Shown here one piece after another: positions 24,169-33,598 of a DNA stretch of 33,598 bases. The position numbers and the translations under genes were made by a program. Within the stretch, counting starts at the first letter, position 1; every line of letters begins with the position of its first letter. Under the pieces are notes generated by a model that was not told the DNA's origin, ran no database searches, and worked only from the letters and a program-made list of their open reading frames with translations. Origin of the DNA: Parashewanella curva (lineage in GTDB: Bacteria; Pseudomonadota; Gammaproteobacteria; Enterobacterales; Shewanellaceae); contig NZ_ML014797.1 of NCBI RefSeq assembly GCF_003675895.1, positions 1-33,598 of the forward strand, given 5' to 3'.

Positions 24169-26154
24169 TTAAGTCATTTTCCAAAGGCGATCAGCTAATC
24201 CCGAAGCTCTTTCTGTCGCATGATTAACGCAATGTTCAAAGGTGTTTCTCGAACCTAAACAAACAAAATGGCTTTTGGCACGAGTGATTGCTGTGTAAAG
24301 AAGTTCTTTGGTTAATAGTTGCCATTGTGACTGTGTCGGTTGTGGCGGCATCACCATAGCGACTCGATCAAACTCACTCCCTTGGCTTTTATGCACTGTC
24401 ATAGCATAGCAAGTTTCATGGGTTGGTAGTCGAGCTGGGAGTACTTTTAAAATACTTCCATCAGCCTTTATAAAGTGAGCCATTAATCTATCAGGCTGCT
24501 CACTGTCTTGAAGTACTATCCCTATGTCACCATTAAACAAGCCTAAGTTGTAATCATTAGATTGTATGATGATAGGTCTGCCTAAATAGAACTCTTGGTT
24601 AACGTTTATATGATGGTGTTTATTTAATAGATCAGCCATTTGTTGGTTTATGCCGTCGACACCATAATCGCCAGATCTCATAGGGCAAAGTAGGCGATAA
24701 TCATTAAACTTATTGATCACTTCTATCGCCGCTTCATCACCTTTATTGATACCAGATTTATAACTTTCCTGTAGATTTTTAATCAGTTGTAAATAAGGGC
24801 GGTAATGTTTTTCTGATTGGTTAAGTAAAGTTACTAAACCAATATTTTGCTGAAGGTTGGCAGATATTTCCCCATGCCCTAACCAGCTTATTTCATCATA
24901 TCCTTGCTGCCACACATTAAGCACATTGCCAATATCACCATTATTAACAGCTTTTGCTAATTGACCGATGCCTGCTTCCCCTGCAAATCTATGGCTGTAT
25001 TGGAGCATACATAAACTATCACCAAAGTGGCCATTGGTATCTAAAAATTCACTTAAATCTGTATTGGTGAGGCTAGACAACGTCTGTAATTGATTTTGCG
25101 AGTAACGCATTTTCCATGAGTTACCTGATTGACCTTTTAATTTGATACCGTGGCAAATATCCGCTAGAACGGCTCCAGCTTCTACTGAAGCGAGTTGATC
25201 TTGATCTCCTAATAAAATTAGACGTGCATTTTCAGGTAATGCGGATAACAGCTTATCCATCATCGGCAGATCTACCATTGACGCCTCATCGACGATTAAT
25301 AAGTCTAATCGTAATGGATTGTCTTTATTGTGTCGGTAACGATGAGAATTAGGCACAACGCCTAATAACCTATGAATGGTTGAAGCTTCTTCTGGAATTT
25401 TATCAATGGCATTCAGATCGATTTGATCTTTATGTTGCTCTAAATCCGAAGCTAACCTTGCTTTCGAGGCTTTGATTGACTCAGTTAAGCGAGCTGCTGC
25501 TTTACCCGTTGGTGCCACCAATTTGATATTAAGCTCTTGGTTAAGCTGCAATAAAAATAACATCTTGGTGACAGTAGTCGTTTTGCCTGTGCCGGGGCCA
25601 CCCGTTATTACCGCAAGCTGTCTAGTTAAGGCTGTTGCTGCTGCAATTTTTTGCCAATCAATATCCTGATTTTGAGGTTGAGGAAATACCAAAGATAGCT
25701 GCTTAGTTAAGTTAGGGATGTCAACTTCAATTGGGTTAGAGGCTAAGCGATTTAATGTAGAAGCAACAGTAAGTTCAAATTGATGATATTTTTGAAGATA
25801 TAAGCGATTGCCATCCAAAATAATTGGTGTGGCACAGGGTTGTCCTTCTTGATATTGGCTGATCCCTGGGAAGCTTAATAATGCGGCTTTAAAATCCTCA
25901 ATCTCAAAATTTAAACTGCACAATCGAGGAGACTCGAACATGGGGTTAGCTTGGTTGATTTGCTCTAGCACCACGCAACCATGCTGATTAGAAAGTTGTT
26001 TGCTTAAATAGGCACAAATAAAGAGATACAGCGGCTCGCCACATTGATGCATTTTGGCCATTTCTATAGCGAAGTGGCGGTCAAGAGGCGTGAGGAGACC
26101 TTGCAACTCCCAATATTTGAGTAATTCTGGCATAGGTTTGTTGTTATAAATCAT
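24169..26154 (-). CDS. recD: RecD, exonuclease V alpha subunit
   Basis: 661 residues (E. coli RecD 608). A superfamily 1B 5'-3' helicase, the fast motor of RecBCD. The N-terminal ~160 residues bind RecC/RecB. Walker A is GGPGTGKT (185-192, K191). Walker B region is LLIVDEASMVDL, then LILLGDQDQLASVEAGAVL. A UvrD_C_2 block near the C-terminus reads MTVHKSQGSEFDRVAMVMP, followed by LLYTAITRAKSHFVCLGS. A low-complexity linker around 365-440 accounts for the extra length. Its ATG overlaps the recB stop (ATGA at 26151-26154). MPELLKYW at 26133 is an alternative start. Confidence 0.97.
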   Translation of the reverse strand: MIYNNKPMPELLKYWELQGLLTPLDRHFAIEMAKMHQCGEPLYLFICAYLSKQLSNQHGCVVLEQINQANPMFESPRLCSLNFEIEDFKAALLSFPGISQYQEGQPCATPIILDGNRLYLQKYHQFELTVASTLNRLASNPIEVDIPNLTKQLSLVFPQPQNQDIDWQKIAAATALTRQLAVITGGPGTGKTTTVTKMLFLLQLNQELNIKLVAPTGKAAARLTESIKASKARLASDLEQHKDQIDLNAIDKIPEEASTIHRLLGVVPNSHRYRHNKDNPLRLDLLIVDEASMVDLPMMDKLLSALPENARLILLGDQDQLASVEAGAVLADICHGIKLKGQSGNSWKMRYSQNQLQTLSSLTNTDLSEFLDTNGHFGDSLCMLQYSHRFAGEAGIGQLAKAVNNGDIGNVLNVWQQGYDEISWLGHGEISANLQQNIGLVTLLNQSEKHYRPYLQLIKNLQESYKSGINKGDEAAIEVINKFNDYRLLCPMRSGDYGVDGINQQMADLLNKHHHINVNQEFYLGRPIIIQSNDYNLGLFNGDIGIVLQDSEQPDRLMAHFIKADGSILKVLPARLPTHETCYAMTVHKSQGSEFDRVAMVMPPQPTQSQWQLLTKELLYTAITRAKSHFVCLGSRNTFEHCVNHATERASGLADRLWKMT

Positions 26155-29100
26155 GACTGCGCCTCTTGATTAATGAAGTCGTTTCCTGAAAACAAGTTGT
26201 CCAAGCGTTCGATTAATGCAAGAGGTGGTAGATCGTAATACACGCCTTTGCTTGGCTCATTGGCTGACATGCCCCTTAAAAATAGATAGTAACTTCCACC
26301 CATGTGAGTGTCGTATTGATAATCTGGCAGTCTTTGTTTCAAATAACGATGAAGTGCAACGGTATATAAAATAAACTGCAAATCATAGCGATGATCTGTC
26401 ATGGCTTGATACATTTGACGAATTTCGTAGCATATGAAGTCATCACCCAGATGGTTAGACTTATAATCGGCAATATAAAATTTGCCTTCGAATTCAAAAA
26501 TTAAATCAACAAAGCCTTTTAACATGCCTTTCAAATCATCAAAAGCAAGTCTATCGCTGTAACCAAAATCCTGTAATGCTTTGTTAAGTTTAGTCGCTTT
26601 CAGTTTGGTGATAGGGAGGTAAAATTCCATTTCAACTAATCGCTTATGATTTGGAATTTTATAGAGGGATAAGCCCTCTTGGTTCATCGGAGCACCTAGC
26701 AAATCTAAAAACCACTCCATAAGCATTTCATGCCATTGAGCTTCAATTCCATATCGCTCCATCAAAGTGGGCAAATGCTCTTCTAGATCATGTTTTGCGT
26801 TTGTGAAATCAATGTTTTCAAGCACATTATGCAAAAAGCTGCCAGCGTTCGCGCCCTTTTCAAAGTTGAAACGGTTTAGTCTGGTCATTGGGCTGATAAC
26901 GTCAAGTTTAATTGGCGTACTATTGAAACCTTCAACGATATCTGTGCCTTCATCGTCTGCACCGGGAAACAGTTGTTCATGAGCCGAGTGTTTTACTAAA
27001 CCGGAGTAACTGCCTACTTTCCAAGGTGTAGTGATGATTCTATTTAGGGGTTTAGCCTTGTATGTTTTATTTGTGCCAGATTCAAGGTTCACTTCTTCTT
27101 GTTTAATATCAACAGGGTCGATTGTTGTTACGCTAATTGCATCGCTTTTGAGTTTATTCGCTTGCTGTTCAATCAATGTAATATCGGTATTGGCTTCTGT
27201 AATGTTGAGCAAATAACCGATGGCAGTTTCACATAATTGACTGGTTTGCCCTTTAGATTTAGTTACCTTACAATGATTCGCAATGCTTAAATAGCAACGA
27301 TATACAGGGCGGGTTAGGGCAACATAAAGTAAGCGTAAATCTTCGGCGAGTGTTTCTTTTCTCTGCTGTTCCCAGCCTTCGTCTGTTTGTTCTATGTCCC
27401 AAACCAATTTTTCATCATTGTGATAAACCATTGGGTTCGGTTTTCGATTGAGTCGCGCCAAACTGATGAATGGAATAAAACAAATGGGATATTCAAGTCC
27501 TTTACTTTTGTGAATAGTGACGATTTGAACGAGATTTCGTTCACTTTCTAATCTCAGTTGTTGTTCTTCGCCTTCTGAGTGGCTGATCAAATGCTGTTCG
27601 TACCAAGCAACTAAAGCGCTGCTACCATCTAATTCTGTGGCTTTTTGTTGTAAAAGTTCACACAAGTGACGGAAATCAGTCAGTTTTCGCTCTCCACCTT
27701 TTACCAAAAGTAAGCGCTGAATAAGCTGAGTATGCTGTGCTAGCTGCATTAATGCAGGCATGATCCCACGTTTTATCCAAGTTTGCTGAAGATCATAAAA
27801 CATCTCTAATAGGTTTTGTCTGTGGGTTTCATCATGATTGAACTGATGGATCTGTTCCGCACTATATCCTAACAGGTAGGTTGCGAGAGCATTACGAAGC
27901 AGTTTTTCATCTTTTGGCGCTTGAAGGCTACGTAAAATGATGGCTAATTCTCTGGCCTCTATACAGTCGAACACGCTATCTCGGCTTAAGAATACTGCAC
28001 CCACACCTCTATCCGTTAAAGCTTGTTTAATCACTGCTGCTTCATTTCTGTCTCTTACCAGTACCGCGATATCTTTAGCTTGAAGTGGTTTATCGCCAAG
28101 CAGAGCTTTTTTATTAAGAAGTCTAACAATTTCGGCTGCAGCATCATTGGCTAAATGCTTACGAGCTGTTTCTTTATTGAGTCCTTTTAGGCTGTCTTCA
28201 GGTAATAAGCGTATTTGAAGTGCTTTAGCATCACCTTCAACATGGACGGTTTTGTTTTTCGCTGAGCTAGGTGTATTGACAAGCTCGAATGGGATTGAAT
28301 CATTTGTAAAAGGTTTTTTATTATTGCTGAATAGTTGATTGACACCATTGACCATCTGTTCCGCAGAGCGATAGTTAGTTGCCAACGAGTAATGATTTTC
28401 TGTCTGATTTTTAGCATTAAGATAAGTAAAAATATCAGCACCACGAAAAGCATAAATCGCTTGCTTTGGATCGCCAATCATCAATAACCCTGAACCTTGG
28501 TTTTCAGGATAAATTGAAGAAAAGATTTGAAACTGTAATGGGTCGGTATCCTGAAATTCATCAATCAAGGCAATTGGGAATCGCTCTTTAATCGCTTGCG
28601 GCAAACTTTGAGAGTTCGCAGTGATGGCATTGGAGAGTGAAGAAAGTAAGTCGTCTGGTGTTAGTACATTTTTTTGTTGTTTTTGTTTGGTAAAACGACT
28701 GCGAACATCTTGTAATGCTTGATACAAAAATGCTGGCTTAATGTTTTGTATTAAATCTAAAATTGAATCAACTTCAGCTAGAAGTGGCGCTTCTGAATCA
28801 GTTGGGGCTTGACCACCTTTGTTAAGTCGTAAATCGGAAAGCTTAATTTTTTCCATATCACCAGCTGGTGGTAAACCGTTACCGTGTTTGGCCCATTGAC
28901 TGATGTTTTCAAACATAGCTTGAAGCTTTGGAAAGTCATCCGCTTTTTTACCGAAGCGAGTACCATTAAGTGGTAATGCCATTAAAAGCTTCAAGGTTGT
29001 AGTAGATTGCGAGTTCCAATCTTGCCTAAATACGGTTAATTGTTGGCTGAGTTTGCTGGTGACCTCATCGAATGAGCCTGGATCAGTTAATGGCTGGCTG

Positions 29101-29705
29101 TCTACGCTACCGAGCAGTGATCTGAGTTGCTTGAGAAGTTGCTCTGGTTCTTTAAATTCTTTAGCGATGATTTGAGCCAAGGTTGGGGCAAGTGGGTAAC
29201 AAGCTTGGCGCCAATAGTCACGGACGGCATGATGTAAATAATCAGAGTCATCCAAGGTAAATTCACTTTCAAACAGCAAGGCAGATTCAAAAGCCATATC
29301 GGTGAGCACACGCTGGCAAAAGCCATGAATGGTGAAAATTGAGGCTTCATCCATAGACTTTAACGCTAAATCTAATCGCCTTAAGCTGATTTTGCGCTGG
29401 CTTGGCTCGGTTTCATTATAGAGCTTATTAATAAACTCATCGTTACACTCCAGCCCAAGGAAAGCATGGTAGGCAAGGCGAATTCTATTTCGAACACGAT
29501 CTCTCAGTTCTTGAGTGGCAGCATTAGTAAAGGTTACCACGAGTATTTGTTCACAAGTCAAGGGTGTTACTCCACCATGACCCAGCAGTAATCTGAGGTA
29601 TAAGCCTGAAATTGTATAGGTTTTACCTGTACCAGCACTGGCTTCGATTAATCTTCTACCTTGTAAAGGGAGTGTATGTGGTTCTAGCTTTTGAACTTGT
29701 TGCAT
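26151..29705 (-). CDS. recB: RecB, exonuclease V beta subunit (helicase-nuclease)
   Basis: 1184 residues (E. coli 1180). A 3'-5' superfamily 1A helicase plus C-terminal nuclease. Walker A is ASAGTGKT with K28. Helicase motifs continue with DEFQDTDPLQFQIF, LMIGDPKQAIYAFRGAD, ATNYRS, TIHKSKGLEYPICFIPF and LRLLYVALTRPVYRCYL. The nuclease active site is D1067 (FVDLIF), D1080 and K1082 (ADYKSN), the same numbers as in E. coli, so both activities look intact. It unwinds and degrades double-strand ends until Chi is met, then loads RecA. It starts one base after the recC stop, with GGGAGAT as ribosome site. Confidence 0.98.
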   Translation of the reverse strand: MQQVQKLEPHTLPLQGRRLIEASAGTGKTYTISGLYLRLLLGHGGVTPLTCEQILVVTFTNAATQELRDRVRNRIRLAYHAFLGLECNDEFINKLYNETEPSQRKISLRRLDLALKSMDEASIFTIHGFCQRVLTDMAFESALLFESEFTLDDSDYLHHAVRDYWRQACYPLAPTLAQIIAKEFKEPEQLLKQLRSLLGSVDSQPLTDPGSFDEVTSKLSQQLTVFRQDWNSQSTTTLKLLMALPLNGTRFGKKADDFPKLQAMFENISQWAKHGNGLPPAGDMEKIKLSDLRLNKGGQAPTDSEAPLLAEVDSILDLIQNIKPAFLYQALQDVRSRFTKQKQQKNVLTPDDLLSSLSNAITANSQSLPQAIKERFPIALIDEFQDTDPLQFQIFSSIYPENQGSGLLMIGDPKQAIYAFRGADIFTYLNAKNQTENHYSLATNYRSAEQMVNGVNQLFSNNKKPFTNDSIPFELVNTPSSAKNKTVHVEGDAKALQIRLLPEDSLKGLNKETARKHLANDAAAEIVRLLNKKALLGDKPLQAKDIAVLVRDRNEAAVIKQALTDRGVGAVFLSRDSVFDCIEARELAIILRSLQAPKDEKLLRNALATYLLGYSAEQIHQFNHDETHRQNLLEMFYDLQQTWIKRGIMPALMQLAQHTQLIQRLLLVKGGERKLTDFRHLCELLQQKATELDGSSALVAWYEQHLISHSEGEEQQLRLESERNLVQIVTIHKSKGLEYPICFIPFISLARLNRKPNPMVYHNDEKLVWDIEQTDEGWEQQRKETLAEDLRLLYVALTRPVYRCYLSIANHCKVTKSKGQTSQLCETAIGYLLNITEANTDITLIEQQANKLKSDAISVTTIDPVDIKQEEVNLESGTNKTYKAKPLNRIITTPWKVGSYSGLVKHSAHEQLFPGADDEGTDIVEGFNSTPIKLDVISPMTRLNRFNFEKGANAGSFLHNVLENIDFTNAKHDLEEHLPTLMERYGIEAQWHEMLMEWFLDLLGAPMNQEGLSLYKIPNHKRLVEMEFYLPITKLKATKLNKALQDFGYSDRLAFDDLKGMLKGFVDLIFEFEGKFYIADYKSNHLGDDFICYEIRQMYQAMTDHRYDLQFILYTVALHRYLKQRLPDYQYDTHMGGSYYLFLRGMSANEPSKGVYYDLPPLALIERLDNLFSGNDFINQEAQS

Positions 29706-29706
29706 A

Positions 29707-32700
29707 TCACTTATCTCCCTTTGATTGGCTTTCTACATAAGGTTGTAATCCATCTAACTTGTCTGTGTAGTAAATATCGATTAGTGGATCAAACACGGTT
29801 TTACTGAGCTGAATAAAGTTATCGTCAAAATCATCGGGAAAAGTAAACAGTCTTTGATAATGAGGATCTTCACCTTCTCCAAATTCGCCAGACCAAGCTT
29901 TTTCTGCTTCCGCCATTTTTTCATCATGTTCGTCATCGGTAGAAACATAAGCCATAGCTGTTTTGGGTGGAAGCAATAAAGGCTTCTCTAAGCCTGAGAA
30001 ATACAGTTCAATTAATTTTGCTAACGTGTTGTGAGCTTGGCTGGCTTCAATAGGCTCAAAGGTATGAAAATGGCTTACATCGATGAGAAAGCTTGGCTTA
30101 TGAATCCCCATTGCGTTAATGGCAAGGTGACGTAGATAAACTCTAAGCAAGTCTCTGCCGTGGGATTTACCCGGGCGTAGGTTAATGAGGCCTTTGCCGC
30201 TAATATCATCGACTCGACCCACTAAGGTAATCCCAGAAAATAGTTGTGGAAACTCAAGCTTGATTTCAGCACTGATGCTTTGTCCATCACCTTTTAAATA
30301 AATGGCCCGACCTGCCGTAGCGCTGATATCACTTTGATATTGTTTTATTAATAAATCATCGAAAGGAGTTACAGGTAATTGTCCATTCGCTTTTAGGTGC
30401 TCAATGAGAGAATCATCTATGTATTCAGCTTGAGTTTCTACAGTATGATTTAAAAGCAAACTCTGAACTTGATAACGTTCAAGAGCATTTAACACAAAAG
30501 GTTCATCGTTTTCATCTTGCTCTATTTGCAATCCTAAATCCAAATTTAGAGTGCGGTTAAAAAAATATTGAGCTGGATTTCGGAAAAAACGAATTAAAGA
30601 CGATAGCTCTAAGATATCTTGTGTTTCGTCGTCATCTGAACTTAACGCTGAATTGATAAATGCGGCTGGTGGTTGTTTCGTGCTGGGAGGACACCATTGT
30701 TTATCATAGCTTCGCGCATGTGGCGCTTCATCATCATACAAGGCAGTATCAAAGGCTTGTAAAGGCTGCTGATTAATTAATCGATCTGTGATCTTATTTC
30801 CACCATCAGGCAGCTGGTAACATAATTGACAATAATCGAGTAACTCAGAAACCAACATAGATGGAATACGTTCAGAGTTATCCCTTTCACTTAGCCCTAC
30901 AAAGCTGATATAAAGATGCTGTCTAGCAGACAGCAGGGCTTCTAAAAATAGATATCTATCATCTAAGCGACGTGAGCGATCCCCTTTACGTGACGCGAAG
31001 TGTGACATCAAATCAAAACTGATTGGGTATTGGTTTCTTGGGTAGACTCCATCGTTCATTCCCAGTAAACAAACCACTTTAAATGGAATAGATCGCATCG
31101 GCATTAAGGTGCAAAAATTTACATTACCCGCAAGGTAACGTTGTCCGACTCTTGATTGATTTAATTCGCTATTAAACCAAGAAAATAAGGTCATAGGCGC
31201 TAATTCTTCATCAAACTTAGCTTGTGTGATTTCTTGTTTTAACTTACTTATAGCATCGCGAATATCTTGAATCTGAGAACGCTCGTCATTATCGATGAGG
31301 TAGAAAGACTCAACTAAAGCTTCCAGCTGCTCAATACGCTGAGTGCATGTTACGGGTTGGTTGAGGGTGTAGTACCAGTTATCTATCGCCTCGATAAAGT
31401 TAAGCAATTTGCCTAAGGCTTGTGCTGACATACCTTCAACACCTTCAGTTTTGAGACTGCCTTGGTATAAGTCGGCATCATCACCTAGTGAATAGCCTAG
31501 AATTAATCGTTTAAGACCAAATGCCCATGAGTTTTGCTCAAATGAAGGAACATTAAATTCATGGCGATTGTCTTTATTTCTTCCCCAACGCACACCAGCT
31601 TCATTGAGCCAATGCTTTATTATCACCAAGTCATCATCGTCGATATTAAAGCGACGCATAACGGCGGAAACTTCAAGAATGCTGGTAATTTCAGACAGCG
31701 AAAAGCGGCTTAAATTTAAAGTAAGCAGACTTAAAAAGCTATTTACCAAAGGTGATTCTTGGGCTGCACCTCTATCTGCAATGGCGTAAGGAATGTAATG
31801 ACTTCCTTGTTTTGCAGAAAAAACGGCATCAATGTATGGTGCATAGGAGGCTACATCAGGCAGCATAATCACAATGTCTTTAGGCTGAAGCTTTGGATCT
31901 GCTTCTAAAAGTGATAATAAATGATCATGAAGGGTTTCAACTTCCCTTAGCGGGCTATGGCAGCTGTTAACAAGTAGTGAATGGTCATTATCATCCAAAA
32001 TTCGACGCTTGTTAGGGTTATTGTATATATCAGAGTCTGGGCCTAATGGTTCTCCAAGGGTTTCCATTTCTAAAATGTCATGTTGAAGTTCGTGGAGAAG
32101 GCTAGGGTGCTGTGGATTGAGTGGATCTTGATAGTGTTCAAAACCAAGTTCAACATTATCTTCAGGCAGTTCAAGAACCAGATCTAACAGTTCACGCCCC
32201 ATTTTACCGTTGTTGGCCAATAACGGGTTACCAACTTGCAAACTATCTTCCCATTGTTCAGGCAGTAATTGTTTGTTTTCGAATTGGATAGCCATTTTTG
32301 CTCTGAGCTTGGGATCAACAATATCTCCCCAATAATGCTGACAAGGACTCAGGTTAAACATGAAAACATCAATACGCTGAGCTAGCTTGTGTAAAATCTC
32401 TAATAACTGAGGTGGCATAGATGATATGCCAAATACAAACAGCTGCGATGGAATGTCAGTGAGCTTTGTCTCAGGATCTTCAATGGCATCCAGTAAAGCT
32501 TGATGTAAGTTAGCTCTGTGATAAGGATTTTGCTGCAATTGCTGGTGGTTAAATTCAATCAAACCACGCCATAAAATCGGTTGCCATTGTTGGTTTTCAG
32601 CTAGCTCGATTGGCTGTTCACCCTGCTCCCAACCATCAATCCAATCGGGGCGATAAACGAGGTATTGGTCAAAGGTATCCGCTATACGGTTACATAGCTG

Positions 32701-33096
32701 ATAATACTTAAGTTGCAGTTGTTCTGAGTTGCTATCTTGTTGTGAGGCTAAGTAATCTTTTAGAGGAGTAAACTCGTCATTATCAATAAGAGAAGGCAAC
32801 AACGACATTAGCTTCCATGTCATCATTGGCTTGGTAAAGGCGTTTTCTTCAGGAACATCAGTTAATAAATTATGGTATAGCTGCCAAGTAAAACTGGATG
32901 GAAGTGGGAAATCAATAGCCGCCGCAATATTGTTATGCTTAGCAATTTCCAGTCGTAGCCAAGTCGACATCCCTGGACTTTGTACCAGTATTTGTTGAGG
33001 CTGCAATACAGATGAAATTTCGGTTGGTCTTTTTAATAAATCAGCCAGTTGCTGGCTAAGGGATTCCATACGATTCGATTGGATAAGGTAGAACAT
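29707..33096 (-). CDS. recC: RecC, exonuclease V gamma subunit
   Basis: 1129 residues (E. coli 1122). RecC has a degenerate helicase and nuclease fold, splits the DNA strands and scans for Chi. Recognised blocks: MFYLIQSNRMESLSQQLADLL at the start, LVQSPGMSTWLRLEIAKHNNIAA, LFVFGISSMPPQLLEILHKLA, DIVIMLPDVASYAPYIDAVF, CTLMPMRSIPFKVVCLLGMNDGVYPR and RFFRNPAQYFFNRTL. First gene of recC-recB-recD, with a promoter just upstream (33125-33153). In E. coli, ptrA lies between recC and recB; here the gap is 1 base, so the three are translationally close. Confidence 0.97.
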   Translation of the reverse strand: MFYLIQSNRMESLSQQLADLLKRPTEISSVLQPQQILVQSPGMSTWLRLEIAKHNNIAAAIDFPLPSSFTWQLYHNLLTDVPEENAFTKPMMTWKLMSLLPSLIDNDEFTPLKDYLASQQDSNSEQLQLKYYQLCNRIADTFDQYLVYRPDWIDGWEQGEQPIELAENQQWQPILWRGLIEFNHQQLQQNPYHRANLHQALLDAIEDPETKLTDIPSQLFVFGISSMPPQLLEILHKLAQRIDVFMFNLSPCQHYWGDIVDPKLRAKMAIQFENKQLLPEQWEDSLQVGNPLLANNGKMGRELLDLVLELPEDNVELGFEHYQDPLNPQHPSLLHELQHDILEMETLGEPLGPDSDIYNNPNKRRILDDNDHSLLVNSCHSPLREVETLHDHLLSLLEADPKLQPKDIVIMLPDVASYAPYIDAVFSAKQGSHYIPYAIADRGAAQESPLVNSFLSLLTLNLSRFSLSEITSILEVSAVMRRFNIDDDDLVIIKHWLNEAGVRWGRNKDNRHEFNVPSFEQNSWAFGLKRLILGYSLGDDADLYQGSLKTEGVEGMSAQALGKLLNFIEAIDNWYYTLNQPVTCTQRIEQLEALVESFYLIDNDERSQIQDIRDAISKLKQEITQAKFDEELAPMTLFSWFNSELNQSRVGQRYLAGNVNFCTLMPMRSIPFKVVCLLGMNDGVYPRNQYPISFDLMSHFASRKGDRSRRLDDRYLFLEALLSARQHLYISFVGLSERDNSERIPSMLVSELLDYCQLCYQLPDGGNKITDRLINQQPLQAFDTALYDDEAPHARSYDKQWCPPSTKQPPAAFINSALSSDDDETQDILELSSLIRFFRNPAQYFFNRTLNLDLGLQIEQDENDEPFVLNALERYQVQSLLLNHTVETQAEYIDDSLIEHLKANGQLPVTPFDDLLIKQYQSDISATAGRAIYLKGDGQSISAEIKLEFPQLFSGITLVGRVDDISGKGLINLRPGKSHGRDLLRVYLRHLAINAMGIHKPSFLIDVSHFHTFEPIEASQAHNTLAKLIELYFSGLEKPLLLPPKTAMAYVSTDDEHDEKMAEAEKAWSGEFGEGEDPHYQRLFTFPDDFDDNFIQLSKTVFDPLIDIYYTDKLDGLQPYVESQSKGDK

Positions 33097-33124
33097 ATAC
33101 TCTGACTCTTATTGGTGATAGCTC

Positions 33125-33153
33125 ATTCTAAGTAGGGACGTTAAAAGATTCAA
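33125..33153 (-). promoter_or_regulatory. Probable sigma70 promoter of recCBD
   Basis: On the minus strand TTGAAT (33153-33148), a 17-base spacer and TAGAAT (33130-33125) match the -35 and -10 consensus at 4/6 and 5/6. The -10 box ends 28 bases before the recC ATG, which is a usual distance. Beyond it, 33154-33387 shows no gene or clear site. Confidence 0.5.
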
Positions 33154-33387
33154 CATAGCGTCTGCTTTATGAAGAATAATTTTTATTAGTTACTTATATG
33201 TGAATAAGAATAGATGCAAATTACTGAGTTTGAGACTTATTTTTCACTCATTTTGATTGAATTAAGGCGGAAATATCACCTCAATATCGCTAAAAAGTCG
33301 TAGTTGACTGCAGCTGTCTGAGGATTCAAAAATAAAGCTGGTCGACAACATTGGTATTAATGCTTAGTTGCCTCGGAAGAGAAAATA

Positions 33388-33413
33388 AAAAGGGAAGTGC
33401 TAACTTCCCTTTT
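33388..33413. terminator. Intrinsic terminator hairpin next to group II intron
   Basis: AAAGGGAAGT, loop GCTA, ACTTCCCTTT. The A-run and T-run on the two sides make it look bidirectional. On the minus strand the stem is followed by TTTTTATTTTC, which is the better T-run and would stop a transcript entering from the right edge. No gene ends here within the window. Confidence 0.65.
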
Positions 33414-33418
33414 ATATG

Positions 33419-33598
33419 AGGATGCGCCGAGCATGGCGTTGTTCTAGGAGGTGAAAGTCCTCTACGGGCTCAGTCGAGAGGGAACCGTTAGCCTATGCAA
33501 GGGTGTTCATCGTGAGGTGAAATCTGAAGGAAGCAAATGGCAAAACGTAGCTGTGACGAACAGAAACCTGATAGTAGGCTGTTATGACTTGGATAACC
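33419..33598 (+). ncRNA. Group II intron, 5' end (domain I), runs off window
   Basis: The segment starts near GATGCGCC and holds blocks typical of bacterial group II intron domain I: CTAGGAGGTGAAAGTCCTC, GAGGGAACCGTTAGCC, GCAAGGGTGTTCATCGTGAGG, GTGAAATCTGAAGGAAGC and GACGAACAGAAACCTGATAG. These resemble, from memory, the 5' regions of introns that carry a reverse transcriptase-maturase gene. That gene would lie beyond the window. The exact 5' splice site is uncertain: the usual GUGYG is here GATGCG. The class cannot be fixed from this part. Confidence 0.75.

Noticed and set aside
33154-33387. Possible gene remnant before the group II intron (reading KLVDNIGINA then stop)
   Set aside because: Only about 19 codons are open and no family could be named, so it is not supported.
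1-33598. Search for tRNA/rRNA genes, CRISPR arrays and prophage genes
   Set aside because: No cloverleaf with a CCA end, no spaced direct repeats of CRISPR type and no phage structural genes were seen. The only tandem repeat is the coding minisatellite at 17361-17591.

Overview
The window looks like chromosome of a low-GC marine gammaproteobacterium, most probably in the Shewanellaceae (Shewanella or Parashewanella). The basis is inference from gene content. There is a napEDABC periplasmic nitrate reductase operon of the Shewanella 'NAP-alpha' layout behind a perfect CRP-type operator, a secreted tricorn-like S41 protease, PpiC, a recC-recB-recD operon without ptrA between the genes, and many extragenic inverted-repeat elements. 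No 16S rRNA or other taxonomic marker is present.

Layout. 1-480: the 5' part of an IS4-like DDE transposase gene (minus strand, cut by the window edge) with a palindromic insertion-sequence end. 635-4927: CRP site, napE, napD, napA, napB, napC, terminator. 5035-8703: a Ser-rich orphan, an RsmB/NOP-type RNA m5C methyltransferase, and a 518-aa coiled-coil orphan with a PPPPY motif. 8751-9830: a 279-bp MITE-like element, ppiC, then a 267-bp MITE-like element. 9958-13037: an accessory module (ankyrin protein, two-TM protein, HAD/DUF2608-like protein) closed on its right by a second copy of the 267-bp element in inverted orientation. 13388-16630: tricorn-like protease. 16743-21056 (minus): a second accessory block with a 1037-aa protein carrying an 11-residue tandem repeat, a probable pertussis/cholera-toxin-like mono-ADP-ribosyltransferase, and a 101-aa partner of unknown function. 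21191-23949 (minus): small P-loop kinase, D-Ala-D-Ala ligase, lipoprotein, Tag-like DNA glycosylase. 23950-24146: a third type of inverted-repeat element. 24169-33096 (minus): recC, recB, recD, with a good sigma70-like promoter. 33388-33598: a terminator hairpin followed at once by the 5' end of a group II intron that runs off the window.

How the parts work together. The nap genes form one respiratory unit: NapC passes quinol electrons to NapB and then to NapA, NapD matures NapA, and CRP is the likely activator. RecBCD processes double-strand breaks. The accessory genes between them (ankyrin, HAD/DUF2608-like, PPxY, ADP-ribosyltransferase, hendecad-repeat protein) have a host-interaction flavour. 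None has a recognisable signal peptide, and no secretion system is in the window, so a role as translocated effectors is a hypothesis. The most interesting candidate system is the same-strand trio 21056 -> 16743 (101-aa protein, ADP-ribosyltransferase, 1037-aa repeat protein).
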